Origin: Subtercola sp. PAMC28395
GTDB taxonomy: Bacteria > Actinomycetota > Actinomycetes > Actinomycetales > Microbacteriaceae
Reading direction: 5' to 3'
NCBI RefSeq assembly: GCF_018889995.1
Contig: NZ_CP076547.1
Coordinates: forward strand, 2,232,001-2,296,000
Length of the DNA stretch: 64,000 nt
The notes under the pieces are model-generated. The model saw only the letters and a list, made by a program, of their open reading frames with translations, searched no databases and was not told the DNA's origin. This document shows, in pieces, positions 35,688-46,055 of the stretch; the stretch's first letter is position 1, and the number at the start of each line of letters is the position of its first letter. The translations under genes and the position numbers were made by a program.

Positions 35688-36065
35688 ATGCCGCTATCGG
35701 AGCAAGAGCAGAAGCTCCTCGATGAGATGGAGCGCAGTCTCTACCACAACGATGCCGATTTCGTTTCGGCCGTGGGTGGAGCAAGGGGAAGGCTGAACTA
35801 CGGTTCGCTCGTTCTCGGCATCCTCCTGGCCATCGTGGGCCTCGGAGTGGTCATCGTCGGCGTCGTCATCCACGCCCCCATTGTGGGCATTCTCGGGTTC
35901 GCCGTGATGTTCACGGGAGTGCTGGTCGCGCTGAAGCGATCACGACTCTCTGCGGTACGTGGTGCCGGTGCGCGCTCATCGAAGAGCGGTTCGTCCCGGA
36001 GCAAGGCTGGGTTCATGGATCGCCTGAACGACCGCTGGGACAACCGCGACGAGAAGAACGAGTAA
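35688..36065 (+). CDS. DUF3040 membrane protein
   Basis: 125 aa from ATG 35688, preceded by GAGGTGAAG. MPLSEQEQKLLDEMERSLYHNDADF is the invariant opening of DUF3040. Two adjacent hydrophobic segments (about 44-64 and 68-87) make a hairpin in the membrane, followed by a basic tail (SSKSGSSRSKAGF). The function is unknown; the gene is regularly found just upstream of mraZ in actinobacteria. The in-frame extension to 35652 is rejected. A strong terminator follows. Confidence 0.92.
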   Translation: MPLSEQEQKLLDEMERSLYHNDADFVSAVGGARGRLNYGSLVLGILLAIVGLGVVIVGVVIHAPIVGILGFAVMFTGVLVALKRSRLSAVRGAGARSSKSGSSRSKAGFMDRLNDRWDNRDEKNE

Positions 36066-36100
36066 CAACCCTCAGACAGCACCAACCAGAACAGACTTCA

Positions 36101-36135
36101 AGGAGACCGGCCCGCGTGGCCGGTCTCCTTTTTTT
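36101..36135 (+). terminator. Rho-independent terminator after the DUF3040 gene
   Basis: AGGAGACCGGCC (36101-36112), a CGCGT loop, GGCCGGTCTCCT, then a run of T. This is the clearest intrinsic terminator in the window, and it insulates the dcw cluster from upstream transcription. Confidence 0.92.
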
Positions 36136-36218
36136 GTGCCCGGATTCTGTGCCCACATCGTCTTCAGGCCATGCATCGGGGAGGGTGCGGCCTCGAATTC
36201 GGGCATTTTCATTGTTGA

Positions 36219-36244
36219 GTGGAGGAAAGTGGAGTAAAGTGGAG
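36219..36244 (+). promoter_or_regulatory. three MraZ-type boxes upstream of mraZ
   Basis: GTGGAG at 36219, 36229 and 36239, exactly 10 bp apart (one helical turn); the second and third are in the context AAAGTGGAG. MraZ is known to bind short GTGG/TGGG-type direct repeats with this spacing in its own promoter, so autoregulation of the dcw cluster is likely. Confidence 0.8.
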
Positions 36245-36286
36245 GCATACCCGCAGTCTGGCCGGAAATGAGGGGTGAGGTGGAGC

Positions 36287-36718
36287 ATGTTCCTTGGTAC
36301 CTACGCCCCCAAGCTCGACGACAAGGGGCGAATCGTATTGCCGGCCAAATTCCGCGATGAGCTGGCCAGCGGAGTCGTCATGACCCGTGGCCAGGAACAC
36401 TGCATCTACGTCTTCAGTACCCGTGAGTTCGAGACTTTGCACGACAAGATCCGCGAAGCTCCCGTGACCAGCAAGCAGGCGCGTGACTATCTCCGCGTCT
36501 TCCTGTCTGGCGCGAGTGCGGAAAACCCCGACAGCCAGCACCGGGTCACAGTGCCGGCACCACTTCGCGCCTACGCCGGCCTCGATCGTGACCTCGTCGT
36601 GATCGGGGCGGGTACCCGCGCCGAAATCTGGGACGCTGAGGCCTGGGAGACCTACCTCGCCGAACAGGAAGCCACCTTCGCCGACACCTCGGAGGAGGTG
36701 ATCCCGGGACTCTTCTAG
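36287..36718 (+). CDS. mraZ: transcriptional regulator MraZ
   Basis: 143 aa. Two AbrB-like swapped-hairpin domains: [26 protein letters not shown] (1-26) and [26 protein letters not shown] (about 85-110). It forms ring oligomers that bind repeats upstream of its own gene and controls the dcw cluster. GGTGGAG precedes ATG 36287; four extra codons upstream (36275) are not needed. First gene of the division and cell-wall cluster. Confidence 0.97.
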   Translation: MFLGTYAPKLDDKGRIVLPAKFRDELASGVVMTRGQEHCIYVFSTREFETLHDKIREAPVTSKQARDYLRVFLSGASAENPDSQHRVTVPAPLRAYAGLDRDLVVIGAGTRAEIWDAEAWETYLAEQEATFADTSEEVIPGLF

Positions 36719-36826
36719 CCGTCGTTTCCTGTGACTCCCAGCCGTTCAGCCCTGGCACACTTCCCCGGTGCCAGGTCTGTAATGGATGGGGATCAGGGGA
36801 CACGAAGACTGTCATCCCTGAAACCT

Positions 36827-37834
36827 ATGGATCTCTCCAAAATCCACACCCCTGTCATGCTCGAACGCACCATCGAGCTGCTTTCGCCCGCCATCGGTGC
36901 GCCCGGTGCCGTTCTCGTCGATGCAACGCTCGGCATGGGTGGGCACGCCGAGGCGTTCCTCTCCCGTTTTCCCGAACTCACGCTCGTCGGCCTCGACCGC
37001 GACCCCGAAGCGCTTGCCATCGCATCCGAACGACTCGCGCCCTTCGGTGATCGTGCGAAGTTCGTGCACTGCGTCTACGACGAGATTCTGGATGCACTGC
37101 AGAGCCTCGGCTACAACGAAGCCCAGGGCATCCTCTTCGACCTCGGCGTCTCGTCGATGCAGCTCGATCGTGCCGAACGGGGCTTCGCCTATTCGAAGGA
37201 CGCCCCACTCGACATGAGGATGGACGGCACGGCTGAACTCACCGCCGAAGAGATTCTGGCTGAGTACAGCGAGGCCGACCTCCGACGCATCTTCTGGGAA
37301 TACGGCGAGGAACGCCTGGCCTCCCGGTTCGCAAAGCGGATCGTCGAGCGGAGGGCCGAGAACCGGCTCGTGCGTTCGGCCCAACTCGTGGACCTGATCT
37401 CGAAGGCAACACCCGCAGCCCTTGCCCGGCAGGGCCACCCGGCGAAGAGGGTCTTCCAGGCGCTGCGGATCGAAGTCAACCAGGAACTGGTGGCCCTCGA
37501 GCGAGCGATGCCGGCGGCCATCGATGCCCTGGCGCTCGGCGGCCGAATGGTTGTGCTCTCGTACCAGTCCCTCGAAGACCGGATCGTCAAGCGAGCGCTT
37601 CATGCAGCGAGCAGTTCCTCCACTCCACAGGGTCTGCCGGTCGAGCTCGCCGATCACCAGGCACAGCTGAAACTCCTGGTTCGGGGAGCGGAGCTGGCCG
37701 ACGACGCTGAGAAGACATCGAACCCCCGGGCCACGCCGGTGCGGTTGCGGGCAGCGGAACGTGTGGCGAAGGCAGCGCCACAGGCGTTGGCTGAACGTGC
37801 GGCGAAATCAGAACGAGCGAGAAGATCAGCATGA
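36827..37834 (+). CDS. rsmH: 16S rRNA (cytosine(1402)-N4)-methyltransferase RsmH
   Basis: 335 aa from ATG 36827. HTPVMLERTIELLSP, the SAM-binding DATLGMGGHAEAFL and GLDRDPEALAIA, and the late segment VVLSYQSLEDRIVK are family signatures. It methylates N4 of C1402 in 16S rRNA. The start is uncertain: no Shine-Dalgarno precedes 36827, and in-frame ATG 36782 and GTG 36731 exist, but conserved sequence begins at KIHTPVM. The Ala/Arg-rich tail (about 305-335) looks disordered. The stop overlaps ftsL by 4 bp (ATGA). Confidence 0.95.
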   Translation: MDLSKIHTPVMLERTIELLSPAIGAPGAVLVDATLGMGGHAEAFLSRFPELTLVGLDRDPEALAIASERLAPFGDRAKFVHCVYDEILDALQSLGYNEAQGILFDLGVSSMQLDRAERGFAYSKDAPLDMRMDGTAELTAEEILAEYSEADLRRIFWEYGEERLASRFAKRIVERRAENRLVRSAQLVDLISKATPAALARQGHPAKRVFQALRIEVNQELVALERAMPAAIDALALGGRMVVLSYQSLEDRIVKRALHAASSSSTPQGLPVELADHQAQLKLLVRGAELADDAEKTSNPRATPVRLRAAERVAKAAPQALAERAAKSERARRSA

Positions 37835-38433
37835 GCAACACGGCACCGTCGACCTTCACTGATCCGTTCGACGATCTTCCCGAGACCAGTAGCCGACCCG
37901 CTTCCGGTTCGCGAGCGCGTTCGACCCTGACACTGGCCAGTACTGCAGTTCTGAGGCGGCGCAAGCCTCGTCTCGCATACGCCGCGGTCGTCGTCGTCGG
38001 GGTCTTCGCCATTGTGGTGACCCAGCTGCTCCTGAGCATCGGACTGTCGAACGGCGCGTACCAGATCGAGTCATTGCAGAACCAGCAGAAAGATCTCGGG
38101 CGGTCGAATGAATCGCTGAGCGAGAAGCTCGATGGACTCTCGTCCCCGCAGAATCTCGCGGCCAGTGCGGAGTCGCTCGGAATGGTGACCAACGTCAATC
38201 CGGTGTACCTCCGGCTGTCTGACGGCGCGGTTCTCGGCACGCCAAAGGCAGCAACGGCGGCAACCGGCTCGCTGACGGGTGGGCAGTCGTCACTCACTCC
38301 GAACGCCCTGACCGCGGGGACGGCTGCCGCAGCTGTGCCGGCAACTGCTGCTGCGCCGAGCGCGCCTACCGCGACCACGCCGCCGCCGAGCGTAGCGTGG
38401 CAGGGAGACCTGCCGTCGCCGACGACCCACTGA
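37831..38433 (+). CDS. ftsL: FtsL-like divisome protein
   Basis: 200 aa bitopic protein: cytoplasmic N-terminus (1-47), one helix (about 48-69; LAYAAVVVVGVFAIVVTQLLL), then a short coiled coil (YQIESLQNQQKDLGRSNESLSEKL). The segment NLAASAESLGMVTNVNPVYLRL is typical of FtsL/DivIC-type proteins. The extracellular tail is Ala/Thr/Pro-rich. Topology and the place between rsmH and ftsI support the assignment. In the divisome it bridges FtsQ and FtsI/FtsW. ATG overlaps the rsmH stop by 4 bp. Confidence 0.85.
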   Translation: MSNTAPSTFTDPFDDLPETSSRPASGSRARSTLTLASTAVLRRRKPRLAYAAVVVVGVFAIVVTQLLLSIGLSNGAYQIESLQNQQKDLGRSNESLSEKLDGLSSPQNLAASAESLGMVTNVNPVYLRLSDGAVLGTPKAATAATGSLTGGQSSLTPNALTAGTAAAAVPATAAAPSAPTATTPPPSVAWQGDLPSPTTH

Positions 38434-38490
38434 GCGCGCACGGCGCCCCCCCACAGCACCGCCGCACCCAAGCGTTAAGGAAATGCATTC

Positions 38491-40281
38491 GTGACCAGTA
38501 TTCGATCAACACGAAATCGCATTGCGGTGGCGATCATCATCATCACGGCTGTCGTCGCGGTGCTGGTGGTCCGGTTGGTCGACATCCAGGTCGTGCAGGC
38601 CGATTCACTCAACAAAGAGGCATACAACACCCTGTCGATGGCGCAGACGATCTACAGTCCCCGCGGAGACATCGTCGACGCCAACGGCAAGGTACTGGCG
38701 ACGACGGTGATCCGCTACACGGTCACTGCGTCGCCCGTGCAGGTCGCCGACTTCGTTCCGACCGACCCTGCAACAGGCAAAGACCTGGCCCCGGTGACCC
38801 CCGTCGAGGCCGCAGCGCAGATCGGCGCGATCACCGGCCAGACTGGAGATGCTGTCTACGCGCTCCTCACGGCAGACAAGACCTCGGGCTACGCGCTCAT
38901 CGTGAAGGACCTGAATCTCGACCAGTACAACGCGATCCGGGCGCTCGACATCCCCTGGCTGCAGTACTCCACAGACCCTCAGCGTGTGTACCCGAACGGA
39001 AGCGTTGGCGGCAACCTCGTGGGATACATGGGTGACAGCACCGCGGCGGGAACCACCGGCACCACCGGAACCGGCGGCCTCGAGGCCATGGAGAACCAGT
39101 GCCTCACGGGTACAGATGGGCTCCAGACGTATGAGAAGGGCGCCGACGGGGTCGCCATTCCCAACACCCTGACAGTGGACAAGGCCCCCGTCACCGGGGG
39201 CACTGTCGTCACGACCATCGACAGCGACCTCCAGTACTACTCCCAGCAGGTGCTTGCACAGCGCGTGACCGAGACCGGTGCCCAGTGGGGCAGCGTCGTG
39301 GTCGAAGAGGTGAAGACGGGCAAGCTGCTCGCCGTGGCACAGTACCCCACGGCCGACCCGAACAATCTCGATGCCACCGACTCGAAATACTGGGGAGCCA
39401 TCGCCTTCAGTGACCCGTTCGAGCCGGGCTCCACCTTCAAGGCCGAGTCCGCCGCCTCGTTGATCGATGCGGGAAAGGCCACACCGACCACCCAGGTGCT
39501 CACGCCGTACCGGTACAAGTCGCCCGGCGGTGCGGTGGTCACAGACTCCGAGGGCCATGACCCGGCACAGTGGACGCTCACTGGCGTGATCCAGGAGTCC
39601 TCGAACGTCGGTATCTCCATTCTGAGCGCCATGCTCACTGACCAGCAGCGCTACGACTACATGAAGAAGTTCCATCTCGGAGAGAACACCGAAGTGAACT
39701 TCCTCGGCGAGTCCGAAGGGATTCTCCGCACACCCCAGGAATGGGATGAGCAGACGCTGTACAACACCGCGTTCGGCCAGGGCATCACGACCACGGCCGC
39801 CCAGGTCGCGAGCATGTACCAGACCCTCGGCAATGGCGGTGTGCGCATGCCGGTTCAGCTGGTACAGGGCTGCAAGGCTGCCGACGGAACCATGACGCAG
39901 GCGCCGTCGACCCAGGGCGAGCAGGTCATCTCCGCAGACGCCGCACAACAGACCGTGAACATGATGCAGAGCGTGGTCACCGGCGGCTACGCAGCCAGCC
40001 TGCTCAAGATTCCGGGCTACAACGTCGCCGCCAAGACCGGAACGGCCGAGGTCAGCAACGGGCAGGGTGCCTACGGCGGGGGGTACCTGACGAGCGTGGC
40101 CGGTGTGGCTCCGGCAGAGGCTCCGCAGTACGTCGTTTCGGTCAACATCATGAAGCCCGTTACCATTGAAGACGGTTCGGCTTCGGCCCCGGTCTTCCAG
40201 AAGATCATGTCGCAGGTCCTGCAGAAGTATCGCGTGCTCCCTTCTACGACACCCGCCGTCAACTACCCGACCAGCTACTAG
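38491..40281 (+). CDS. ftsI: septal peptidoglycan transpeptidase FtsI (class B PBP)
   Basis: 596 aa. Signal-anchor helix (about 10-31), PBP dimerisation/pedestal domain (YSPRGDIVDANGKVLA near 51), then the transpeptidase with SxxK S314-TF-K317, SxN S370-S-N372 and KTG 515-517. It cross-links septal peptidoglycan with FtsW as glycosyltransferase. No C-terminal PASTA domain. GTG 38491 with AAGGAAATG upstream. It is the target class for beta-lactams. Confidence 0.96.
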   Translation: MTSIRSTRNRIAVAIIIITAVVAVLVVRLVDIQVVQADSLNKEAYNTLSMAQTIYSPRGDIVDANGKVLATTVIRYTVTASPVQVADFVPTDPATGKDLAPVTPVEAAAQIGAITGQTGDAVYALLTADKTSGYALIVKDLNLDQYNAIRALDIPWLQYSTDPQRVYPNGSVGGNLVGYMGDSTAAGTTGTTGTGGLEAMENQCLTGTDGLQTYEKGADGVAIPNTLTVDKAPVTGGTVVTTIDSDLQYYSQQVLAQRVTETGAQWGSVVVEEVKTGKLLAVAQYPTADPNNLDATDSKYWGAIAFSDPFEPGSTFKAESAASLIDAGKATPTTQVLTPYRYKSPGGAVVTDSEGHDPAQWTLTGVIQESSNVGISILSAMLTDQQRYDYMKKFHLGENTEVNFLGESEGILRTPQEWDEQTLYNTAFGQGITTTAAQVASMYQTLGNGGVRMPVQLVQGCKAADGTMTQAPSTQGEQVISADAAQQTVNMMQSVVTGGYAASLLKIPGYNVAAKTGTAEVSNGQGAYGGGYLTSVAGVAPAEAPQYVVSVNIMKPVTIEDGSASAPVFQKIMSQVLQKYRVLPSTTPAVNYPTSY

Positions 40282-40345
40282 AGCGCGGTAAGCACGTCGC
40301 CGTTCAGCACCCCACACCCAGCCCAAGACTTCAGGAGCCGCCACC

Positions 40346-41887
40346 GTGACGACAGAGGTTAACAAGCGGTTGAGGCCACAGCATCCGGCAGTCAGGCCCG
40401 TCAGTGACCTGGTGGAGCACTTCGGGCTGGAGGCCAGGGGAGACGTGGCCGGCCTGGTCGTCTCAGGCATCACACTCTCGTCGAAGGCCGTCGAACCCGG
40501 TGACCTCTACGTGGGCTTGGCCGGCGTACACGCCCATGGCGCACAGTTCGTCGACGACGCCCGGGCGAAGGGTGCTGTCGCCATCGTGACGGATGCCCGT
40601 GGCGCAACCCTCGCGGCGCGCTCCGGTCTGCCCGTGCTGGTCATCGACGACCCCCGAACGGCTCTCGGCGCCCTGTCCGCGTGGGTGTACCGCACGGCCG
40701 AGCACCCTCCGACCCTGTTCGGTGTCACCGGCACCAACGGCAAGACCAGCGTCGCCTACATTCTCGAAGCCCTGCTGAAGCAGCTCGGTGTGCTCGCCGG
40801 TCTCAGCACGACCGCCGAGCGGCGCATCGGCGACTTCGCCATCACAAGCTCGCTGACCACTCCCGAGGCGACCGAGGTGCACGCCATGCTCGCCCGGATG
40901 AGCGAGGCCGAGGCTCAAGCGGTCATCATCGAGGTGTCAGCGCAGGCGCTGACCCGCCACCGCGTCGATGGGATCGTCTTCGACGTCGTCGGGTTCACGA
41001 ACCTGACCCACGACCACCTCGACGACTACCAGACGATGCAGAACTACTTCGAGGCGAAGCAGCCTCTCTTCACGCCGGAGCGCGCGCGCCGGGGTGTCGC
41101 GATCACCGATGCCGAGTGGGGGCGTCGGCTGGCCCGCACAGCCGCCATTCCCGTTACGACGGTTTCGACGTACCCGGGGCAGGCGGCCGACTGGTACGCC
41201 GCCATCCTCCGGGAGTCGATCGATGAGACCCGCTTCATTCTGAGCGGCCCCGACGACCAGAGCATCACCACGTCGATTCCCGTGCTCGGCCGCCACATGG
41301 CAGAGAATGCCGCCCTGGCGATCGTGATGCTGGTGGAATCGGGGGTGCAGCTCAGTGCGATTGCCTCGGCAGTCGAGCGCGACGGGGGAATCCGGGTCTA
41401 CATTCCGGGGCGCGCCGAGCGCATCGCGAACGACGGCCCGGCTGTCTTCATCGACTACGGCCACAGCCCCGATGCCTTCACCAGCACCCTCGATTCGCTC
41501 CGGCGAGTCACCGACGGGCGGATCATCATGGTCTTCGGTGCCGACGGCGACCGCGACCCGAGCAAACGCCAGGAGATGGGCGAGATCGCGGCCCGTCTCG
41601 CCGACGTGGTCGTGATCACCGATTTTCACCCGAGAACCGAGGATCCAGCATCCATCAGGAAGGTCCTGGTCGACGCGGCCACAGCCGCGGTGCCGGGGCT
41701 CGAGATCTACGAGGTGGCTGACCCGCGCACGGCATTCCGGCAGGCGCTCAGCGTCGCCACACCGGCCGATGTGATCCTGTACGCGGGCCCCGGCCACGAG
41801 GACTACCACGAAGTGGGGGGCAAGCACCTGCCCTACTCCGCACGAGACGACGCGCGACTGGCGCTTCATGAATTTGGATGGCTCTGA
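40346..41887 (+). CDS. murE: UDP-MurNAc-tripeptide ligase MurE with unusual specificity motif
   Basis: 513 aa Mur ligase: ATP site GVTGTNGKTSVAY (about 127-139), SSKAVEPGDLYVG in domain 1, and FIDYGHSPDAF plus MVFGADGDRD in domain 3. It adds the third amino acid of the stem peptide to UDP-MurNAc-Ala-Glu. The loop that reads DNPR in meso-diaminopimelate enzymes is D426-FHPR here, so the substrate is probably another diamino acid (Lys, Orn or DAB), in line with the B-type peptidoglycans of Microbacteriaceae; the exact amino acid cannot be told. GTG start. Confidence 0.94.
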   Translation: MTTEVNKRLRPQHPAVRPVSDLVEHFGLEARGDVAGLVVSGITLSSKAVEPGDLYVGLAGVHAHGAQFVDDARAKGAVAIVTDARGATLAARSGLPVLVIDDPRTALGALSAWVYRTAEHPPTLFGVTGTNGKTSVAYILEALLKQLGVLAGLSTTAERRIGDFAITSSLTTPEATEVHAMLARMSEAEAQAVIIEVSAQALTRHRVDGIVFDVVGFTNLTHDHLDDYQTMQNYFEAKQPLFTPERARRGVAITDAEWGRRLARTAAIPVTTVSTYPGQAADWYAAILRESIDETRFILSGPDDQSITTSIPVLGRHMAENAALAIVMLVESGVQLSAIASAVERDGGIRVYIPGRAERIANDGPAVFIDYGHSPDAFTSTLDSLRRVTDGRIIMVFGADGDRDPSKRQEMGEIAARLADVVVITDFHPRTEDPASIRKVLVDAATAAVPGLEIYEVADPRTAFRQALSVATPADVILYAGPGHEDYHEVGGKHLPYSARDDARLALHEFGWL

Positions 41888-41951
41888 CAGTGAACATGAC
41901 CCGTACCTCCGCACAACTACCGGCCTCCATGGCCCAGGCCGGTTTCGTCGC

Positions 41952-43379
41952 ATGATCGATCTCACGCTCGGTGAAGTGACGCGGATCGTTGGGGGAACGC
42001 TCGTTCTCGGTGACCACGCTGTGCAGCTCGGAACGTCGGAGTCGACGATCGTCAATGGCCCCGTCGACACCGACTCGCGCGAGATCGTGCCCGGCGGCAT
42101 CTTCGTGGCCAAACCCGGCGAGTTCAGTGACGGCCACCTGTATGTTCCTGCCGCCGTTGAGAATGGCGCGGATCTCGTCGTCGTGGAACGAGTGCTCGAT
42201 GACCTGGCTATTCCACAGATCGTCGTGTCGAATTCCGTCGATGCGCTCGGAATGCTCGCAACCGAAGTCGTCCGGCGCATCCGTGAGGCCGGAACCCTGA
42301 AGGTGATCGGCATCACCGGCTCGAACGGTAAGACCACCACCAAGAACCTCGTCCGCACGATCCTCGAGGGTCGGGGCCCCACGGTTGCACCCCGGGACTC
42401 GTTCAACAACGAGGTCGGCGCTCCGTTGACCATGCTGAAGCTCGAGTCGGACACCCGGTACCTGGTGGCTGAGATGGGTGCCAGCAAACCGGGCGAGATC
42501 ACGAGACTCGTGCGTATGGCCCGCCCTGACATCGGTGTCGTGCTGATGGTCGGTCTTGCACACGCAGGCGAGTTCGGTGGCATCGAGAAGACTCTCCAGA
42601 CCAAGACGGAGATGGTCACCGATCTGCTGCCGACCGATGTCGCCGTACTGAACTTCGACGACTACCGTGTCGTCGGCATGGCTGAGAAGACCCGGGCCAG
42701 CATTCTCTGGTTCGGTCTCGACCCGAGGGCCGACGTGCGTGCCTCCTCCCTCGTCGCAACGCCCACCGGTACCGACTTCACGCTCACCCTGCCGACCGGC
42801 GAGTCCGCACGTGTGCACTTCGGCGTGCTCGGAGAACACCACGTCACGAATGCACTTGCTGCAACGGCGGTCGCCCACACTCTCGAAGTGCCACTGGCCG
42901 AGATCGTGAAGGCCCTCGAAACCGTCACCCGCGCCGAGCGCTGGCGCATGGAGGTGCTGCACGGTACGCAGGGCGTCACGATCATCAACGACGCGTACAA
43001 CGCCAGCCCCGACTCGATGCTGGCCGGGTTGAAGACCCTTGCGCAGATCTCCGGACCGGGCATCCGCCGCGTTGCGATTCTGGGTGAGATGAGTGAGCTC
43101 GGCGAATTCTCCCTCGAAGAGCATGACCGCATCGGTCGAACGATCGTGCGTCTGGGCATCGAGCGGATCTTCGTCGTGGGCGACGGAGCACTGGCTCTGC
43201 ACCTCGCCGCCACCCAGGAGGGTTCGTGGGATGGCGAGTCGGTGTTCTTCGCAACGGCCGACGAGGCATACGCTGTGCTCGAAGCAGAATTGCGAAGCGG
43301 TGACGTCGTGCTCGTGAAATCGTCGAACTCCGCTGGCCTCCGCTTCTTGGGCGACCGGCTGGGGGAGCGTTTCGCATGA
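41952..43379 (+). CDS. murF: UDP-MurNAc-tripeptide--D-Ala-D-Ala ligase MurF
   Basis: 475 aa from ATG 41952 ([15 protein letters not shown]). ATP site [35 protein letters not shown] and [12 protein letters not shown] in the C-terminal domain are MurF signatures. It joins D-Ala-D-Ala to the nucleotide tripeptide. The start is not certain: an in-frame ATG at 41868 would overlap murE by 20 bp, and neither has a good ribosome site; the conserved N-terminus favours 41952. The stop overlaps mraY by 4 bp. Confidence 0.95.
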   Translation: MIDLTLGEVTRIVGGTLVLGDHAVQLGTSESTIVNGPVDTDSREIVPGGIFVAKPGEFSDGHLYVPAAVENGADLVVVERVLDDLAIPQIVVSNSVDALGMLATEVVRRIREAGTLKVIGITGSNGKTTTKNLVRTILEGRGPTVAPRDSFNNEVGAPLTMLKLESDTRYLVAEMGASKPGEITRLVRMARPDIGVVLMVGLAHAGEFGGIEKTLQTKTEMVTDLLPTDVAVLNFDDYRVVGMAEKTRASILWFGLDPRADVRASSLVATPTGTDFTLTLPTGESARVHFGVLGEHHVTNALAATAVAHTLEVPLAEIVKALETVTRAERWRMEVLHGTQGVTIINDAYNASPDSMLAGLKTLAQISGPGIRRVAILGEMSELGEFSLEEHDRIGRTIVRLGIERIFVVGDGALALHLAATQEGSWDGESVFFATADEAYAVLEAELRSGDVVLVKSSNSAGLRFLGDRLGERFA

Positions 43380-44473
43380 TCACCCTCATCGCCGCCGGCG
43401 GACTGTCGATGGCCTTCTCCCTCTTCATGACCCCGGTCTTCATCAGGCTCTTCAAGAAACTCGCCTGGGGCCAGTACATCAACATCGACGGCCCGAGCTC
43501 CCACCAGGTGAAACGTGGCACTCCGACCATGGGTGGCATCGTCATCATTCTCGCCACGCTCTTCGGCTATTTCGTGGCGCTCCTCATCACCCAGAACCCT
43601 CCGTCGACCTCCGTACTGCTCGTGTTGTTCCTGATGGTCGGCCTCGGCGTGGTCGGTTTCATCGATGACTTCATCAAGACACACAAGAAGCGCAGCCTCG
43701 GGCTCGGCCCGACGGCGAAGATCATCGGGCAGATCGTGGTCGGTGGGGCATTCGCCCTGCTTGCGATCAGTTTTCCGGATGCCCGGGGCAACACTGCCGC
43801 ATCGACGCACATCTCCGTGGTACGCGACCTCGACTTCGACTTCCTCTCCTGGGGCCTGATCATCGGCCTTTTCGCGTTCGTCGTATGGATCGTGCTGATG
43901 GTGATCGCCACGTCGAATGCAGTGAACCTCACCGACGGGCTCGACGGACTCGCACCGGGCTCGGCCATCCTGGCGATCGGCTCGTTCATCATCATCGGGT
44001 TCTGGCAGGCCAACCAGTCGTGCTCGAGCCTCACCCTCGACCCCGACGTGCAGTTCAAGTGCTACAACGTCAGCCAGCCCCTCGACCTCGCGGTCATCGC
44101 AGCGGCGATCGCGGGGGCGCTGATCGGGTTCCTCTGGTGGAACACCAATCCCGCCAAGATCTTTCTCGGTGACACCGGCTCCCTCGCGATCGGCGGCGCG
44201 CTGGCCGCACTGGCGATCGAGAGCCGTACTGAGCTTCTCCTGGTTCTGATCGGTGGCATCTTCGTCATCGTGGCAGGGCAGGTCGTCATCCAGCTCACCT
44301 ACTTCCGCCTCACCGGCGGCAAGCGCATCTGGCGGGCGAGCCCGCTGCACCATCACTTCGAAGTCAAGGGCTGGGCTGAAGTGACGATCGTCGTTCGCTT
44401 CTGGATCATCGCGGGCCTCTGCGTTGCGGCTGGTGTGGGCGCCTTCTACCTCGAATGGATCCTGCAGACGTGA
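43376..44473 (+). CDS. mraY: phospho-N-acetylmuramoyl-pentapeptide transferase MraY
   Basis: 365 aa polytopic enzyme with about ten transmembrane helices. GTPTMGG near residue 43, [16 protein letters not shown] (active-site aspartates), [15 protein letters not shown] and the cytoplasmic [10 protein letters not shown] motif are all present. It transfers phospho-MurNAc-pentapeptide to undecaprenyl phosphate, forming lipid I. ATG overlaps the murF stop by 4 bp, and its own stop overlaps the likely GTG start of murD by 4 bp. Confidence 0.97.
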   Translation: MITLIAAGGLSMAFSLFMTPVFIRLFKKLAWGQYINIDGPSSHQVKRGTPTMGGIVIILATLFGYFVALLITQNPPSTSVLLVLFLMVGLGVVGFIDDFIKTHKKRSLGLGPTAKIIGQIVVGGAFALLAISFPDARGNTAASTHISVVRDLDFDFLSWGLIIGLFAFVVWIVLMVIATSNAVNLTDGLDGLAPGSAILAIGSFIIIGFWQANQSCSSLTLDPDVQFKCYNVSQPLDLAVIAAAIAGALIGFLWWNTNPAKIFLGDTGSLAIGGALAALAIESRTELLLVLIGGIFVIVAGQVVIQLTYFRLTGGKRIWRASPLHHHFEVKGWAEVTIVVRFWIIAGLCVAAGVGAFYLEWILQT

Positions 44474-46017
44474 CCGACCGGCTCGACACACTGACCAGCT
44501 GGCACTCCGACTGGGCGGGGCTCCGGGTCGGCGTGCTCGGGCTCGGCAAGACGGGCTTCTCGGTCGCCGACACCCTGGCCGAACTGGGTGCACGCGTGCT
44601 TGTCGTCGCCCAGCGGGCGGCCGAATCTCAGATCCAGCTCGTCGACGTGATCGGCGCATCCCTGGTGCTCGACGAGAGACTCGACGGCCCGCCCGAAGCG
44701 CTGGTGGAGCTCGACCCCGAGGTGCTCGTGGTGTCGCCGGGGTTCCACCCCGATCATCCGGTGCTCGCCTGGGCCGAAAGCCGGGGCGTCGCCATCTGGG
44801 GTGACGTCGAACTGGCCTGGCGCCTGCGTGACAAGGTCGGCACGCCGGCCGAATGGATCGCCATCACAGGCACGAACGGCAAGACGACCACTACGCAACT
44901 CACGGCGACCATGCTCGTCGAGGGCGGTCTGCGCGCGGCGCCCTGTGGCAACATCGGCATTCCGATTCTCGACGCGATCCGCGACCCGCAGGGCTTCGAT
45001 GTGCTGGTCGTCGAGTTGTCGAGCTATCAGTTGCACTCGACCTCGAGCATGTCGCCGTACGCCTCGGTCTGTCTCAACGTGGCCGAAGACCACCTCGACT
45101 GGCATGGTTCGATGCAGGCCTACGTAGAGGCAAAGGCGCGCGTCTACACGAACACCAGGGTCGCCTGCGTCTACAACCGATCGGATGCCCGGACCCTCGC
45201 CATGGTCGAGAACGCCGAAGTCGTCGAGGGCTGCCGCGCCATCGGTTTCGGCCTCGGGGTGCCGGGGCTGAGCGACTTCGGCGTGGTCGACGGCATTCTG
45301 TGTGACCGTGCCTTCACCGACGACAGGCGTATCTCTGCCCTCGAGATCACGACGGTTGCTGACCTCGCCGCACACGGGCTGGCCGCGCCGCACATGGTGG
45401 CGAACGTGCTCGCCGCCGCCGCTCTCGCACGCAGCTTCGGCGTGTCGATCGAGGCGGTCAGGCGCGCGCTCTTCCGCTTCGAACTCGACCACCACCGCAT
45501 CGAGACCGTGGCAACCGCCAACGGCGTCCAGTGGGTCAACGACTCCAAGGCGACGAACGCCCACGCCGCCGATGCGTCGCTCGGGGCGTTCGAGTCGGTC
45601 GTCTGGATCGCCGGCGGCTTGCTGAAGGGCGTCGATGTGGGGCCTCTCGTCGCGGCACGCTCCGGAAGGCTGCGTGCGGCGGTGCTCATCGGTGCAGATC
45701 GAACCGAGTTGCGGCTCGCATTCCAACGACACGCGCCCGGGGTACCCGTCTTCGAGGTCAGCGGCACCGAGACTGAAGACGACACAGGGATTGACGGCAG
45801 CACCAGGGTCGAAGTGGGCTCCGGGGCAGGCGACGGCACCAGTGCCGAATCAGTGATGTCGGCTGCAGTTCGACTGGCGGCTTCGGTGGCCGAGCCGGGC
45901 GACGTCGTGCTCCTGGCCCCGGCCGGTGCCTCGATGGACCAGTTCGTCGACTACAACGACAGAGGCGCCCAGTTTGCCAGGGCTGTGAACGACTATCTGG
46001 GAGGTGAGCGCAGCTGA
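44470..46017 (+). CDS. murD: UDP-MurNAc-L-alanine--D-glutamate ligase MurD
   Basis: 515 aa from GTG 44470, which overlaps the mraY stop (GTGA) like neighbouring gene pairs; ATG 44455 in the same frame is possible. [16 protein letters not shown] is the N-terminal UDP-binding fold, [14 protein letters not shown] the ATP site, then [12 protein letters not shown] and [11 protein letters not shown]. It adds D-glutamate to UDP-MurNAc-Ala. An Asp/Gly/Thr-rich insert (about 440-470) before the last conserved stretch ([15 protein letters not shown]) is longer than usual. Confidence 0.96.
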   Translation: MTDRLDTLTSWHSDWAGLRVGVLGLGKTGFSVADTLAELGARVLVVAQRAAESQIQLVDVIGASLVLDERLDGPPEALVELDPEVLVVSPGFHPDHPVLAWAESRGVAIWGDVELAWRLRDKVGTPAEWIAITGTNGKTTTTQLTATMLVEGGLRAAPCGNIGIPILDAIRDPQGFDVLVVELSSYQLHSTSSMSPYASVCLNVAEDHLDWHGSMQAYVEAKARVYTNTRVACVYNRSDARTLAMVENAEVVEGCRAIGFGLGVPGLSDFGVVDGILCDRAFTDDRRISALEITTVADLAAHGLAAPHMVANVLAAAALARSFGVSIEAVRRALFRFELDHHRIETVATANGVQWVNDSKATNAHAADASLGAFESVVWIAGGLLKGVDVGPLVAARSGRLRAAVLIGADRTELRLAFQRHAPGVPVFEVSGTETEDDTGIDGSTRVEVGSGAGDGTSAESVMSAAVRLAASVAEPGDVVLLAPAGASMDQFVDYNDRGAQFARAVNDYLGGERS

Positions 46018-46055
46018 CAACCACGCTACGCCCGGCTCGCACGGCCCGCATCTCG

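Noticed and set aside
38605..40473. 622-aa minus-strand frame over ftsI
   Set aside because: Shadow of ftsI and murE; no recognisable protein features.
42662..44659. 665-aa minus-strand frame over murF and mraY
   Set aside because: Asp/Glu/Arg-rich shadow translation without domain; the plus strand carries complete MurF and MraY.
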